A DNA stretch of 23,824 nt from Cyanobacteria bacterium HKST-UBA02 (GCA_020431945.1 JAGQHH010000577.1:1-23824), one strand, 5' to 3'; shown: positions 13,934-21,986, counted from the first letter of the stretch. Notes: a model not told the origin generated them from the letters alone. Made by a program: numbers and translations.

Positions 13934-15067
13934 TTGAATCTTTACGAGTACGAAGCCAAGAAAGTCTTTCAAGATGGCGGTATCACAGTTCCGCCTTCGG
14001 TACGGATCACCCGGCCGGAAGAGCTTGCAAAGGTGCATTTCGGATATCCACTGGTCCTGAAGTGTCAGGTTCTCACCGGCGGAAGAGGAAAAGCCGGCGG
14101 GGTCAAATTCCCCAAAGATCTGGAAGAAGGTAAGAAGATCGCTGCCGATCTCCTCAAGCTGGAGATCAAGGGAAGCAAGACCGAGAGCCTCCTGGCCGAG
14201 CCGATGCTCAAGATCCGCCAGGAAGTCTATATGGCTGTCACACTCGATCGCGAGCGGGGCTGTCCTATTTATATCGCCAGCGCCGAGGGTGGTATCGAGA
14301 TCGAGTCGTCCGACTCGGTGGTCACCATGCCTATTCCTCATCCTTTCCATCCGTATGTCGCTCGTAACCTGGCCGGCAAGCTCGGTTTCAAAGGTGCCGA
14401 GTTCGTGAAGATCGCCGATGTGGCTGCCAAGCTCTATCTCCTCTTCGAGAAATACGATCTCGATCTGGCGGAGATCAATCCGCTGATCATCACCGAAGGC
14501 GGCGAGGTTCTGGCCGGTGACGGCAAGATCACAGTCAACGATGATTCGCTGGGCCGTCAGAAGGCATTTGCCGGTCAGCTCGAGAAACATCTCGTCGATC
14601 TCCCGGAGAGAGAGCGCCGGGCCAAGCTGGCCGGGCTCAATCTGGTCGAGCTCGAGGGTAATATCGGTATTCTCTGCAACGGTGCCGGACTGACCATGGC
14701 CACCATGGATATGGTCAAAAAGTTCGGGGGCAGACCCGGCAACTTCCTGGATGCCGGCGGTGGCTCCGACCAGGCCAAGACCCTGGAGGCGCTGGAGCTC
14801 GTCCATGACAACCCTGATTGCGATGTCATCCTCCTCAATATTCTCGGAGGCATCACAGCCTGCGACGAGGTTGCCGGAGCCCTTGTGGAGTTTATGAAGC
14901 GTCATCCCGAGCGCTCCATGGTGGTACGCCTGCGGGGCAACAACCAGGACATCGCCGAGAAAATGCTCGCCGCGTCCGGTCTCAAGCTTCATCCGGATCT
15001 GGACGAAGCAGTGCAAGAGGCTGTGAAGATAGCCGAAGCCAAGTCTAAAACGCCTGTATCCGCTTGA
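13934..15067 (+). CDS. sucC: Succinyl-CoA synthetase, beta subunit
   Basis: The beta subunit binds nucleotide and, with SucD, interconverts succinyl-CoA and succinate with formation of ATP or GTP in the TCA cycle. The protein of 377 aa starts at TTG 13934, giving (M)[12 protein letters not shown], which matches the family start MNLYEYQ. GGGGA at 13922-13926 provides the ribosome binding site. A TTG at 13904 would add ten residues foreign to the family. The ATP-grasp part includes [11 protein letters not shown] and the metal-binding ALEINPL-like segment [10 protein letters not shown]. The C-terminal ligase domain has [28 protein letters not shown] and [13 protein letters not shown], all family signatures. 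sucD follows 19 bases later. Confidence 0.94.
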   Translation: MNLYEYEAKKVFQDGGITVPPSVRITRPEELAKVHFGYPLVLKCQVLTGGRGKAGGVKFPKDLEEGKKIAADLLKLEIKGSKTESLLAEPMLKIRQEVYMAVTLDRERGCPIYIASAEGGIEIESSDSVVTMPIPHPFHPYVARNLAGKLGFKGAEFVKIADVAAKLYLLFEKYDLDLAEINPLIITEGGEVLAGDGKITVNDDSLGRQKAFAGQLEKHLVDLPERERRAKLAGLNLVELEGNIGILCNGAGLTMATMDMVKKFGGRPGNFLDAGGGSDQAKTLEALELVHDNPDCDVILLNILGGITACDEVAGALVEFMKRHPERSMVVRLRGNNQDIAEKMLAASGLKLHPDLDEAVQEAVKIAEAKSKTPVSA

Positions 15068-15086
15068 TCATAGGAGATCCTCAGAA

Positions 15087-15968
15087 GTGATTCTTATCGA
15101 CAAAAACACCAAAATCGTTGTTCAGGGAGCCACCGGAAAAATGGGCTCCACTCATACAAAGCGGATGCTCGACTACGGCTCCAAGATCGTCGCCGGTGTC
15201 ACCCCGGGCAAGGGCGGCACCAAAATCCACGGTCTGCCGGTATTCGACTCGGTAAAGGAAGCCGTGGATGAGACCGGTGCTACCTGCTCGGTGATCTTCG
15301 TGCCGCCGTACTTTTCTCTGGATGCCGGCTATGAAGCTCTCGACGCCGGCATCGAGCTGATTGTCCTGATTACCGAAGGGGTTCCGCCCCTGGATACCGC
15401 CAAGCTGGTGGCTGCCGTCAAGGCGAAGGGCGCCCGACTTGTCGGTCCCAACTGCCCCGGCGTGATCACCCCCGGGGAGAGCCTGGTTGGCATCCTGCCC
15501 GGCAATATCTTCAAGCCCGGCCCGGTCGGCATGATCAGCCGCAGCGGTACTCTCACCTATGAGATCGCCCTGGCGCTCTCGGAAGCCGGACACGGCCAGT
15601 CCACCTGCGTGGGCGTCGGCGGCGACCCGGTGAAAGGTATGGGCTATCAGGAGCTTCTCACTCTTTTCGAGAACGATAAGAGCACCGAGGTCATAGTTCT
15701 CATCGGCGAGATCGGCGGAACCGCCGAAGAAGAAGCCGCTGAGTTCGTGAAGAAGAACGTCACCAAGCCTGTGGTTGGTTTCATCGCCGGTATCACTGCT
15801 CCTCCCGGTAAGCGGATGGGCCATGCCGGTGCCATCATTTCCGGTGGCAAAGGAACCGCCGACTCGAAGATTGCCGCTTTCAAGGAAAACGGCATGAGAG
15901 TCGCCCTGACACCCTCGGAAGTGGCTCAAATGGTGGCCGAGGCCAGAGGTCAGGTCGCCAAAGCCTGA
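15087..15968 (+). CDS. sucD: Succinyl-CoA synthetase, alpha subunit
   Basis: The alpha subunit binds CoA and carries the phosphohistidine intermediate. The 293-aa protein starts at GTG 15087 with TAGGAG ten bases upstream. The N-terminal Rossmann domain shows [18 protein letters not shown] with KGG at 42-44, followed by [10 protein letters not shown] (95-104) and [14 protein letters not shown] (119-132). The active-site His246 sits in [18 protein letters not shown]. Length and all motifs agree with the family. It forms the sucCD operon with the preceding gene. The potassium channel gene starts only 30 bases after its stop, so read-through is likely, as no terminator is visible between them. 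Confidence 0.95.
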   Translation: MILIDKNTKIVVQGATGKMGSTHTKRMLDYGSKIVAGVTPGKGGTKIHGLPVFDSVKEAVDETGATCSVIFVPPYFSLDAGYEALDAGIELIVLITEGVPPLDTAKLVAAVKAKGARLVGPNCPGVITPGESLVGILPGNIFKPGPVGMISRSGTLTYEIALALSEAGHGQSTCVGVGGDPVKGMGYQELLTLFENDKSTEVIVLIGEIGGTAEEEAAEFVKKNVTKPVVGFIAGITAPPGKRMGHAGAIISGGKGTADSKIAAFKENGMRVALTPSEVAQMVAEARGQVAKA

Positions 15969-15998
15969 AACCAATTAGAGTCTTGAGACTGGCCAGTG

Positions 15999-16802
15999 AT
16001 GACCTTCAAAGAGAAGCTCCACAAGCAACTGCATCAGCCTGCCTGGGATAGCGAAGGTCTCTCTCCCGTCAATAAGCTCGTTCTCTTCTTGATTTGCTTC
16101 TCGGTCCTGGTGGTGATCATCGAGACCGAGAAGCCTCTCTACTGGAAGTACAAAGAGATCTTTGTCGGTCTCGATTTCACAATCGGCGTTCTTTTCGCCG
16201 TGGAATACCTGGCCAGGGTCTGGTCCATCGGTGAGAAGAGACGCTATCGAGGGCTCCTCGGACGCCTGCGTTATATGCTGACTCCGGCGGCTCTGGTGGA
16301 CCTCCTGGTAATCATTCCTTTCTTCATCACCGCCAGCTCGAATATCTTCGTCGCTCGATTGTTGCGGCTGTTCAGGCTTTTCGCCATCGCCAAATTCGGT
16401 CGCTATTCGGAGGCCAGCCGGCTCATCTGGCGGGCCGTCTGGAGCCGGCGCCACGAGCTCTTGATGAGCTTCGTTTTCACCGGAGTGATCCTTCTGGTGA
16501 GCTCCACCATCATGTGGGCGGTGGAGGGGGATGAAGAATTCGACAGTATTCCCAGGGCGCTCTGGTGGGGCGTGATCACCCTCACCACGGTGGGATACGG
16601 AGATGTCTATCCGCAGACGGTGGCGGGCAAGATCTGCAGCGGCGTCACCGCCCTTGCCGGTATCGGTCTGATCGCCATGCCTGCCGGGATTCTGGCGGCA
16701 GCTTTCAGCGAGGCTTTCCAGAAGCACAAGCAATCGGTTACCCAGAAGCGCCAGGCGATCAAGAGAAAGGGCCAGGATACCGGCCAGCATTCTGAATTAT
16801 GA
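15999..16802 (+). CDS. Voltage-gated-type potassium channel (six-transmembrane)
   Basis: The 267-aa inner-membrane protein has the full 6TM layout: S1 about 27-43, S2 53-73, S3 95-112, S4 117-133, S5 155-175 and S6 213-238. S4 carries Arg120, Arg123 and Arg126 at three-residue spacing (VARLLRLFRLFAIAKFGR), as expected for a voltage sensor. The pore loop ALWWGVITLTTVGYGDVYPQ contains the K+ selectivity filter TVGYGD at 197-202. The C-terminal tail is short and basic (KHKQSVTQKRQAIKRKG), without an RCK or cyclic-nucleotide-binding domain. ATG 15999 is adjacent to GTG 15996; no strong Shine-Dalgarno distinguishes them. It lies directly behind sucD and probably shares its transcript. Potassium selectivity is well supported; gating mode is inferred. 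Confidence 0.92.
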   Translation: MTFKEKLHKQLHQPAWDSEGLSPVNKLVLFLICFSVLVVIIETEKPLYWKYKEIFVGLDFTIGVLFAVEYLARVWSIGEKRRYRGLLGRLRYMLTPAALVDLLVIIPFFITASSNIFVARLLRLFRLFAIAKFGRYSEASRLIWRAVWSRRHELLMSFVFTGVILLVSSTIMWAVEGDEEFDSIPRALWWGVITLTTVGYGDVYPQTVAGKICSGVTALAGIGLIAMPAGILAAAFSEAFQKHKQSVTQKRQAIKRKGQDTGQHSEL

Positions 16803-16815
16803 GTCTGTTCTATTC

Positions 16816-16847
16816 AATATTGGTCCGGGAATAATATTGGTCTGGGA
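16816..16847 (+). repeat. Two tandem 15-base direct repeats upstream of the patatin gene
   Basis: AATATTGGTCCGGGA (16816-16830) and AATATTGGTCTGGGA (16833-16847) differ by one base and have a 17-base period. They lie 25 to 56 bases before ATG 16872, just ahead of a TAGGAT sequence (16855-16860) that could be a -10 element. They may be paired activator or repressor sites, or a chance local duplication. Confidence 0.5.
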
Positions 16848-16871
16848 GCGAGTTTAGGATAGACTGAACTT

Positions 16872-17813
16872 ATGGATCCGGAAACCCAATCGCTTACTAA
16901 TCGCAAAAGACCCTACAGGGCCCTGGTTCTTCCCGGTGGCGGCGGCCGCGGCGCCTATCAGGTCGGCGTCGCCAAGGCGCTGGCCGAGAAAGGTCTGGAG
17001 TTCGACCTGGCATTCGGGACCAGTATCGGTGGCATCAATGCTGCTTTACTCGCCCAGGGCTCGATCAAGAGACTGGAAGAGCTCTGGTGCAATATTCGTG
17101 GGCGAGATGTCTTCTCCCTGCCTTCGGCGCCTCAGATAGGCCGGCTGGTGCTCGGTCACAAGCTCGGTCTCCTGGACAATCGCCCCCTGGAGGATCTCCT
17201 TCGCAGGGAGATCGACCTGCAGAGACTCAAGTCCAGCAGTATGAAAGTAGGCTGGTGTACCACCGATCTCTGCAGCCTCGAGACCAGGCTGATCACCATC
17301 GACGACATTGTCTCCACCTCCGAGCTCATCGATGTCCTGATGGCCACCTCGGCAATTCCCATGGCTTTCCCGCCCAGACATATCCAGGGGAAAGGTCTAT
17401 GGGTGGACGGCGGTCTGGTGCGCAACACACCTATGGAAACAGCCATTCATATGGGCGCCGATGAGGTTTTCATGGTCCTTCTCCATCCTGAGAAGATCAA
17501 TGTCTGTCCCGTGAATATGTTCGAGGTCCTGGTCCGCTGTCTCGATATAGTTCTGGATGCCTCGGCCCGCAAGGAGATCCAGTCGGCGGAGCTCTTCAAC
17601 CGTTTGCTGGCCGCCGGCTCGGAAGAGTCCCGGGGTCGCAAGAATGTCACTATCAGGGTGTTCCAGCCCCGTCGTCCGGTGAACACCACCCTGCTCGAGA
17701 TCCAGCCCGAGCGGTCCCGGAGGCTCATTGTCCAGGGCTACGAAGAAGCCCTCGAGTTGCTCGAGAGCTTCGATGATCGCGAGGATACAGCCGTTACCGC
17801 TACAGCTTCCTAG
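16872..17813 (+). CDS. Patatin-like phospholipase
   Basis: Patatin-like enzymes hydrolyse acyl ester bonds of phospholipids with a Ser-Asp dyad. The 313-aa protein has the oxyanion-hole glycine loop LPGGGGRGAYQVG (20-32), the nucleophile elbow GTSIGG with Ser51, and the catalytic Asp179 in LWVDGGLVRNTP, in the expected order and spacing. ATSAIPMAFPP (158-168) is a further family motif. There is no signal peptide or membrane segment, so a cytosolic or peripheral membrane location is expected; bacterial RssA/YchK-like proteins share this size. Direct repeats and a possible -10 box precede it, suggesting its own promoter. The stop codon TAG overlaps the stop codon of the convergent flavin reductase gene, the two sharing the bases CTAG. 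The true substrate cannot be deduced. Confidence 0.92.
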   Translation: MDPETQSLTNRKRPYRALVLPGGGGRGAYQVGVAKALAEKGLEFDLAFGTSIGGINAALLAQGSIKRLEELWCNIRGRDVFSLPSAPQIGRLVLGHKLGLLDNRPLEDLLRREIDLQRLKSSSMKVGWCTTDLCSLETRLITIDDIVSTSELIDVLMATSAIPMAFPPRHIQGKGLWVDGGLVRNTPMETAIHMGADEVFMVLLHPEKINVCPVNMFEVLVRCLDIVLDASARKEIQSAELFNRLLAAGSEESRGRKNVTIRVFQPRRPVNTTLLEIQPERSRRLIVQGYEEALELLESFDDREDTAVTATAS

Positions 17814-18313
17814 TACTGGAAGCCGCTTTTGCGGAGGTGGACCATGGGCTCGTCATCGCCGTTGAGAACCGCGCCGTCCACGACTTCGCCGAGCACCAGG
17901 ACATGATCGCCGGCTTCGGCGAAACCGGTTATTTTGAGGCTCATATAAGCAACGGCTTTCGCGAAGAAGGGCGAGCCCTTGCTATCTTCTTCACAGTCCA
18001 GACCCTCGAACCGGTCCATGCCTTCCTGGAAGGGCTTGGCAAAGGCTTTGAAGATGTCCATATTGTTCTTGGACAGGACATTCACAGCCAGAAACGATCC
18101 TTCCTTGAGTCTGGGCATAATCTCCCGGCTGCGGTTGACAGCGATGCTCACCATGGGCGGCGCGAAAGCCGCCTGGGCGATCCAGGTGGCAAGCATTCCG
18201 TCTCTGCCTTCGGAGTCCTTGATGGTGACTATATGAACGCCGCTGGTCAGCCGGCCGATGGCGGGGCCGACCTTCTCTTTCAAGCTCTCGTCTACTTGTA
18301 TGGTTGAACTCAT
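17810..18313 (-). CDS. Flavin reductase-like domain protein
   Basis: This 167-aa protein is a single FMN-binding flavin reductase-like domain. Its signature is IGRLTSGVHIVTI (19-31), followed by GMLATWIAQAAFAPPMVSIA (39-58) and AVNVLSKNN (76-84), with a GDHVLVLGEVVDGAVL stretch near the C-terminus. The ATWIAQAAFAPPM segment resembles the C-terminal module of cyanobacterial flavodiiron proteins more than it does the Fre family. It would transfer electrons from NAD(P)H to flavin or act as an electron carrier for a partner not present here. A GAGG ribosome binding site precedes ATG 18313. An inverted repeat spans the bases just upstream of that site. It is 39 bases downstream of yvcK and is the last gene of the def-rapZ-yvcK cluster. 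Confidence 0.82.
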   Translation of the reverse strand: MSSTIQVDESLKEKVGPAIGRLTSGVHIVTIKDSEGRDGMLATWIAQAAFAPPMVSIAVNRSREIMPRLKEGSFLAVNVLSKNNMDIFKAFAKPFQEGMDRFEGLDCEEDSKGSPFFAKAVAYMSLKITGFAEAGDHVLVLGEVVDGAVLNGDDEPMVHLRKSGFQY

Positions 18314-18321
18314 GCCTTACC

Positions 18322-18340
18322 TCTATCGACTTTCGATAGA
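18322..18340. promoter_or_regulatory. Inverted repeat next to the flavin reductase ribosome binding site
   Basis: TCTATCGA (18322-18329) and TCGATAGA (18333-18340) flank a 3-base spacer. On the minus strand this hairpin ends at or within the GAGG Shine-Dalgarno, 9 bases before the ATG. It could be an operator or a translation-controlling stem. Confidence 0.4.
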
Positions 18341-18352
18341 TAATAGCAAGTT

Positions 18353-19738
18353 TCAAGCCTTGTCGGCGGTCACTTTCTTGGATGCTTCCACGGCTCCATT
18401 GCTGGTTTCCGGGCTGCCGGCGATTTTCGCCACGGGCTTGCGGCGCTTGGCCCGGTAGAACCAGAGCATGATTATCTTGGAGAGTCTGGCCGGATCGTGG
18501 TGCACACCGGAATCTCCGGTCACCAGGGGTCTCTTTATTGGAATCACTGCCAGCTTTCTGAGTCTGTCCTGGTCGATGGTCACCGGGCTTGCCGGATAGT
18601 CCGCCGGCACCGTCGGCGGCTGGTCGTTGACCAGGACGGCGTCCACCAGCTGGAATCCGGCATCCAGGGGGGTGCCGGAGTGAAGAAGAATCGCCTCCAC
18701 ATGGTCCGCCACCGAATAGTTGCTGGTCTCGCCTTTCTGAGTCATGACATTGCAGACATAGAGCTTTTTAGCCTTGGATTTCCTGATCGCTTCCGCTATG
18801 CCCGGTACGAGCAAGTTGGGAATGATCGATGTATAAAGGCTCCCGGGACCGAGAACGATGAGCTCGGCTTCCATAATCGCCTCGAGAGCCTGGGGTGTCG
18901 CTTGATTTTCCCCGGCCTGCAGGAGCAGACGTTTGATCTTGCCCCCGGCGCTGGTGATATTCGACTCGCCGGTAATTGTTCTGCCGTCCTCGAGCTCCGC
19001 CACCAGCTGGATTGCCGACAGGGTAGCGGGCAGGACCTGACCGCGGCTCTTGAGCACCCGGCTGGCCACCCTCACCGATTCGAGAAAATCACCTTCGGTA
19101 ATTCTATAGAGAGCAGTCAGGAAAAGATTGCCGAAACTGTGTCCCTCCAGACCTTCGCCTTGCTCGAAACGATAACTGAAAAGCTCGGTGACCAGCTCTT
19201 CCTCGTCGGCAAGGGCGGTGATGCAGTTACGAATGTCGCCGGGGGGAATCACTCCCAGCTCGGTACGCAGTCGTCCGGAGCTGCCGCCGTCGTCGCCTAC
19301 GGTGACTATGGCGGTGATATTGCTGGTGAAATACTTGAGACCCTTGAGCAGGGTCGAGAGACCGGTGCCACCACCGATGACGGCAACTCGCGGACCGCTC
19401 TGCAGGTGCCGGCGTCGGTAGAGTACGTCAGGGATCGAGTCGCGCTCATCCGGGAGGTAGGCGCCCAGAACCGAGAGGGTGACTTTGGCTACGGCCAGGC
19501 AGACCACCAGCCCGCCTGCGGTGAGCACGATCAATCCGCTGATTCTGTTAGGGAGCACATCGGCTGCATGCTCCATGATCTCTCTCAGGAACATGCCGGA
19601 AACGGTAAGAGGGTGATAACCGAGCAGAAGCAAGGCACCTATGACGATTACCGAGATGCCTATCAACAGAATCAGGATCCAGCGCTTCAGACCTGGAAGC
19701 ATCAAGCCCCTTAATTTTCGCCTGAAGTCGGAGTTCAT
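18353..19738 (-). CDS. yvcK: YvcK/GlmR-type gluconeogenesis factor, CofD-like, membrane-anchored
   Basis: YvcK proteins bind UDP-sugars and adjust carbon flow into cell-wall precursors. The 461-aa protein has two N-terminal transmembrane segments (about 20-41 and 66-95), which Bacillus YvcK lacks, followed by the CofD-like domain (115-430). Motifs are VAVIGGGTGLSTLLKGLK (118-135), VTVGDDGGSSGRLR (145-158), GVIPPGDIRNC (162-172), ELIVLGPGSLYTSIIPNLL and NVMTQKGETSNYSVADH. The last 30 residues are basic and low in complexity. ATG 19738 overlaps the stop of the RapZ-domain gene as ATGA, so translation is coupled. YvcK is next to RapZ in many bacteria, usually together with whiA, which is absent here. 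The CofD-like fold is certain; a CofD enzyme role is unlikely because of the YvcK-specific motifs and neighbours. Confidence 0.92.
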   Translation of the reverse strand: MNSDFRRKLRGLMLPGLKRWILILLIGISVIVIGALLLLGYHPLTVSGMFLREIMEHAADVLPNRISGLIVLTAGGLVVCLAVAKVTLSVLGAYLPDERDSIPDVLYRRRHLQSGPRVAVIGGGTGLSTLLKGLKYFTSNITAIVTVGDDGGSSGRLRTELGVIPPGDIRNCITALADEEELVTELFSYRFEQGEGLEGHSFGNLFLTALYRITEGDFLESVRVASRVLKSRGQVLPATLSAIQLVAELEDGRTITGESNITSAGGKIKRLLLQAGENQATPQALEAIMEAELIVLGPGSLYTSIIPNLLVPGIAEAIRKSKAKKLYVCNVMTQKGETSNYSVADHVEAILLHSGTPLDAGFQLVDAVLVNDQPPTVPADYPASPVTIDQDRLRKLAVIPIKRPLVTGDSGVHHDPARLSKIIMLWFYRAKRRKPVAKIAGSPETSNGAVEASKKVTADKA

Positions 19739-20154
19739 ACCCGATCACCGATTTCTAGATTGCTTACCCTGGCGCTTTCCAGATCGCGGTGCTCGGTGAC
19801 CACTCTGTATTCCGGGTGGTTCTTGCGGACCTGCTCGGCAAGGGCTTCTACCATAGCTGTGGAGCGGTGCACACCGCCGGTGCAACCGAGGGCGATCACG
19901 AATGAATCAGCCTTGACGCTGAGCATGGCGGGGAGGGTCGCCCCCAGGAGAGTCTCGAGATTGTCCAGGACATCTCTTGCCAGGTCCTGTTCGAGGACAT
20001 ATTCGGCCACCGGGGTATCGAGACCGGTGAGGGGGCGAAGGGACTCGACCCAGTAAGGGTTTTTCAAGAATCTTACATCCAGGACCAGATTCGCCAGAGG
20101 CGGAGGTCCGTTTTTGAAGCCGAAGGAGACAATATGCACCGTCAGGTCGCTCAT
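19735..20154 (-). CDS. Stand-alone RapZ C-terminal domain protein
   Basis: Full RapZ (about 285 aa) has an N-terminal P-loop ATPase and a C-terminal domain that in E. coli binds GlcN6P and small RNAs controlling glmS. This 139-aa protein corresponds only to the C-terminal half: IVSFGFKNGPPPLANLVLDV (8-27), RFLKNPYWVESLRPLTGLD (28-46), IALGCTGGVHRS (87-98) and EHRDLE (120-125). No Walker A motif is present. The upstream sequence is the 24-bp gap to def, so this is not a frameshifted full-length gene within the window. Val95 replaces the Lys commonly found in GCTGGKHRS. It starts 24 bases after def and overlaps yvcK by ATGA. The assignment to the RapZ C-terminal family is secure; a role in UDP-GlcNAc homeostasis with YvcK is inference. 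Confidence 0.9.
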   Translation of the reverse strand: MSDLTVHIVSFGFKNGPPPLANLVLDVRFLKNPYWVESLRPLTGLDTPVAEYVLEQDLARDVLDNLETLLGATLPAMLSVKADSFVIALGCTGGVHRSTAMVEALAEQVRKNHPEYRVVTEHRDLESARVSNLEIGDRV

Positions 20155-20178
20155 CGATTTCCTCTCTCTTGAGCAGCT

Positions 20179-20769
20179 CTAGCCCAGCACCGTTTCTTTG
20201 CGATCTACTTTGAGGGAGACGCCTGATTCGGCGAGCTGGCGCTGTAGATCCTCTACGTCACCATCCATGAAGCCGTTCTTGGTCATCTCGAGATCCTTCT
20301 GGAGAGCCGAGGCCGCCTTGTCTATGAAGAGCTTGCCGTCCAGATGGTCCATTTCGTGCTGGATGGCGCGGCAGAGCAGATTGTCCTCGGCTTCGAGCTT
20401 GACCGTCTTGCCTGCCAGGTTCTGAAACTTGACAACGATGCGGCGTGCCCGTTTGACCTCGAAAAAAACATTGGGAAAGCTCAGGCAGCCCTCCTGACCG
20501 ACCATCTCGCCGTCGCTCTCGACCAGGACCGGATTGATGAATACGATCGGACGGGGTGGCTCGTCCTCGGAGCCGGCATTGACGTCGATCACCATGAGGC
20601 GCTTCGAGACACCGACCTGGGGCGCCGCCAGACCAACCCCATCCTCTGCGTACATAGTGTCGAGCATGTCCTCGGCCAGTGTCCGGATGGACATATCGAA
20701 GGTCGTTACCTTCTTCGCTTTCTGCTTGAGGACTTTGTCCGGATAGTATCGCAGCTTGAGTTTAGCCAT
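20179..20769 (-). CDS. def: Peptide deformylase
   Basis: The metalloenzyme removes the formyl group from the N-terminal methionine of new proteins. From ATG 20769 the protein is 196 aa with the three family motifs: GVGLAAP (44-50), EGCLSFP with Cys95 as metal ligand, and QHEMDHLDG with His138, catalytic Glu139 and His142. The C-terminal tail of about 40 residues after FIDK is longer than in E. coli. AGGAGG lies 13 bases before ATG 20769, rather far. A GTG at 20877 with GAGGA upstream would add 36 residues not typical of the family and remains an alternative. It is the first gene of a minus-strand operon with the RapZ-domain gene, yvcK and probably the flavin reductase gene. Confidence 0.95.
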   Translation of the reverse strand: MAKLKLRYYPDKVLKQKAKKVTTFDMSIRTLAEDMLDTMYAEDGVGLAAPQVGVSKRLMVIDVNAGSEDEPPRPIVFINPVLVESDGEMVGQEGCLSFPNVFFEVKRARRIVVKFQNLAGKTVKLEAEDNLLCRAIQHEMDHLDGKLFIDKAASALQKDLEMTKNGFMDGDVEDLQRQLAESGVSLKVDRKETVLG

Positions 20770-20895
20770 CTCGCTCTGGTCGCCTCCTGTCAGGACCGGT
20801 CTTTCGCCCGTGGTGAAAATCAGCAACAATCGGGCAGGGACAGGCTTCTTCGCCGATAATAGCATATCAGGCTTCACTTAGAAATCCTCGGAACA

Positions 20896-20922
20896 TTGAG
20901 TGATAGGTTGTTCAGGTAGATT
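20896..20922 (+). promoter_or_regulatory. Tentative promoter for the exported-protein gene at 20951
   Basis: TTGAGT (20896-20901) and TAGATT (20917-20922) resemble -35 and -10 boxes but are only 15 bases apart. They lie in the 181-bp divergent gap between def and the next gene, which must hold promoters in both directions. Weak evidence. Confidence 0.25.
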
Positions 20923-20950
20923 CGATTGGACATCGTTAACATAGTTGTGT

Positions 20951-21958
20951 ATGAAACAGTCAGCCCTGCGCAATCTTCTTCCAACAACCGCAATCGTGCT
21001 GGCCGCTTACCTGCCGGTCGCTTTTCCGGTCTCGTCCGTCGCTGCCGACTGGGGTTATGACGGCGGCTCTGGTCCTGCCGAGGAGACCCCCGCCGATGAT
21101 GCCGCCGGCAGTGTCAAAGAGCTCGATGCCACCGCCGGTACTCTGGGCGGACCCTCTATCGAGATCAAGCCCGTGACCAGGGCGGCTCCTGCGAAGCCGG
21201 TTGCTGACAGAGCCGTGGACGTCGACATCAAGGACCCCCGGCTGAAAAAGGCTGCCGAATGCTGGTTGCAGCTCTATGGTCTGGTCGCTCCCATAGCGAA
21301 GAACGGCAGACTCATCGAAGGGGACGACCTGTCTGCCAATCTCAGCCCCGAGCAAAAGAGCCGATTCCGGAGCTATCTTGCCGGCGGGCAGTCCAACAAG
21401 AACGAAGTCGTCGCCATTCTCGATTACTGGCCCCAGGTCAGGGACAGGATCAGAGATCTGGATCAGCGCGGCAATTTTCGGCTCCTTTTCAGAGCGCTGC
21501 TGCGCTTGAAGGCGCGCTCGAAGAGCACCAGCGAGGCGGAGAGACAGGTGATCAAGGACAGCCTCGGACCGGAAGTCGTCGCCGAGCCGGGGGACCCTCC
21601 CCTCACCGATGAGGCTGTCGCTGCTTATGCCGACATGACCTGTTTTCTCTATGAGAAGAAAAATCCCGGACGCACCGTCGACGCCGATGACAACCGTGAG
21701 CTTTTCTCAATGGTTTTGAAGGGCAAATTCAGAGACGCTCCCAGCGATCGCGATCGGGCGGCCATGGCCAATTTCCCCCTGAACTGGGCGAAATTTCGGA
21801 TACTCTATACGGATGCTGATGAAGGCGATCGGGACTTGCTCCTTAGAAAGCTCGCCAACGCCAGCGGCACCAGAAACGCTACCGTGGCCAATCAATTGCT
21901 CGAAAAGGTTCTGGTCAGCTCACCCTGGAAAGAGGTGGTGCTCGGAGCGAAGAAATGA
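20951..21958 (+). CDS. Exported protein of unknown function
   Basis: The 335-aa protein (from ATG 20951) has a signal peptide with a hydrophobic core (TAIVLAAYLPVAFPV) and a likely cleavage site at VAA/DW near residue 33. A low-complexity Ala/Pro/Asp-rich linker (about 33-90) leads to a mainly helical, charged domain (about 95-330) with two short motifs, ECWLQLYGLVAP and ILDYWPQVRDRIRDLD. A single Cys occurs in each half of this domain. I cannot assign a family. A TTG at 20945 two codons earlier is an alternative start. No Shine-Dalgarno is evident at either. It lies 28 bases upstream of the DUF2059 gene on the same strand, and both encode exported proteins, so a joint operon is likely. Confidence 0.78.
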   Translation: MKQSALRNLLPTTAIVLAAYLPVAFPVSSVAADWGYDGGSGPAEETPADDAAGSVKELDATAGTLGGPSIEIKPVTRAAPAKPVADRAVDVDIKDPRLKKAAECWLQLYGLVAPIAKNGRLIEGDDLSANLSPEQKSRFRSYLAGGQSNKNEVVAILDYWPQVRDRIRDLDQRGNFRLLFRALLRLKARSKSTSEAERQVIKDSLGPEVVAEPGDPPLTDEAVAAYADMTCFLYEKKNPGRTVDADDNRELFSMVLKGKFRDAPSDRDRAAMANFPLNWAKFRILYTDADEGDRDLLLRKLANASGTRNATVANQLLEKVLVSSPWKEVVLGAKK

Positions 21959-21973
21959 GAACACTTAGTACAA

Positions 21974-21980
21974 AAGGAGG
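21974..21980 (+). promoter_or_regulatory. Consensus ribosome binding site for a TTG start
   Basis: AAGGAGG lies 6 bases before TTG 21987. The next ATG in the frame is far inside the protein and would remove the signal peptide, so this site decides the TTG start. Confidence 0.85.
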
Positions 21981-21986
21981 GTCCCA

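Noticed and set aside
15081..16790. Two long minus-strand frames opposite sucD and the potassium channel gene
   Set aside because: They are antisense to securely identified genes; the translations are rich in His, Asp and Gly without any family pattern.
20770..20877. N-terminal extension of peptide deformylase from GTG 20877
   Set aside because: Although it has a GAGGA site upstream, the extra 36 residues are atypical for the family; listed only as an alternative start.
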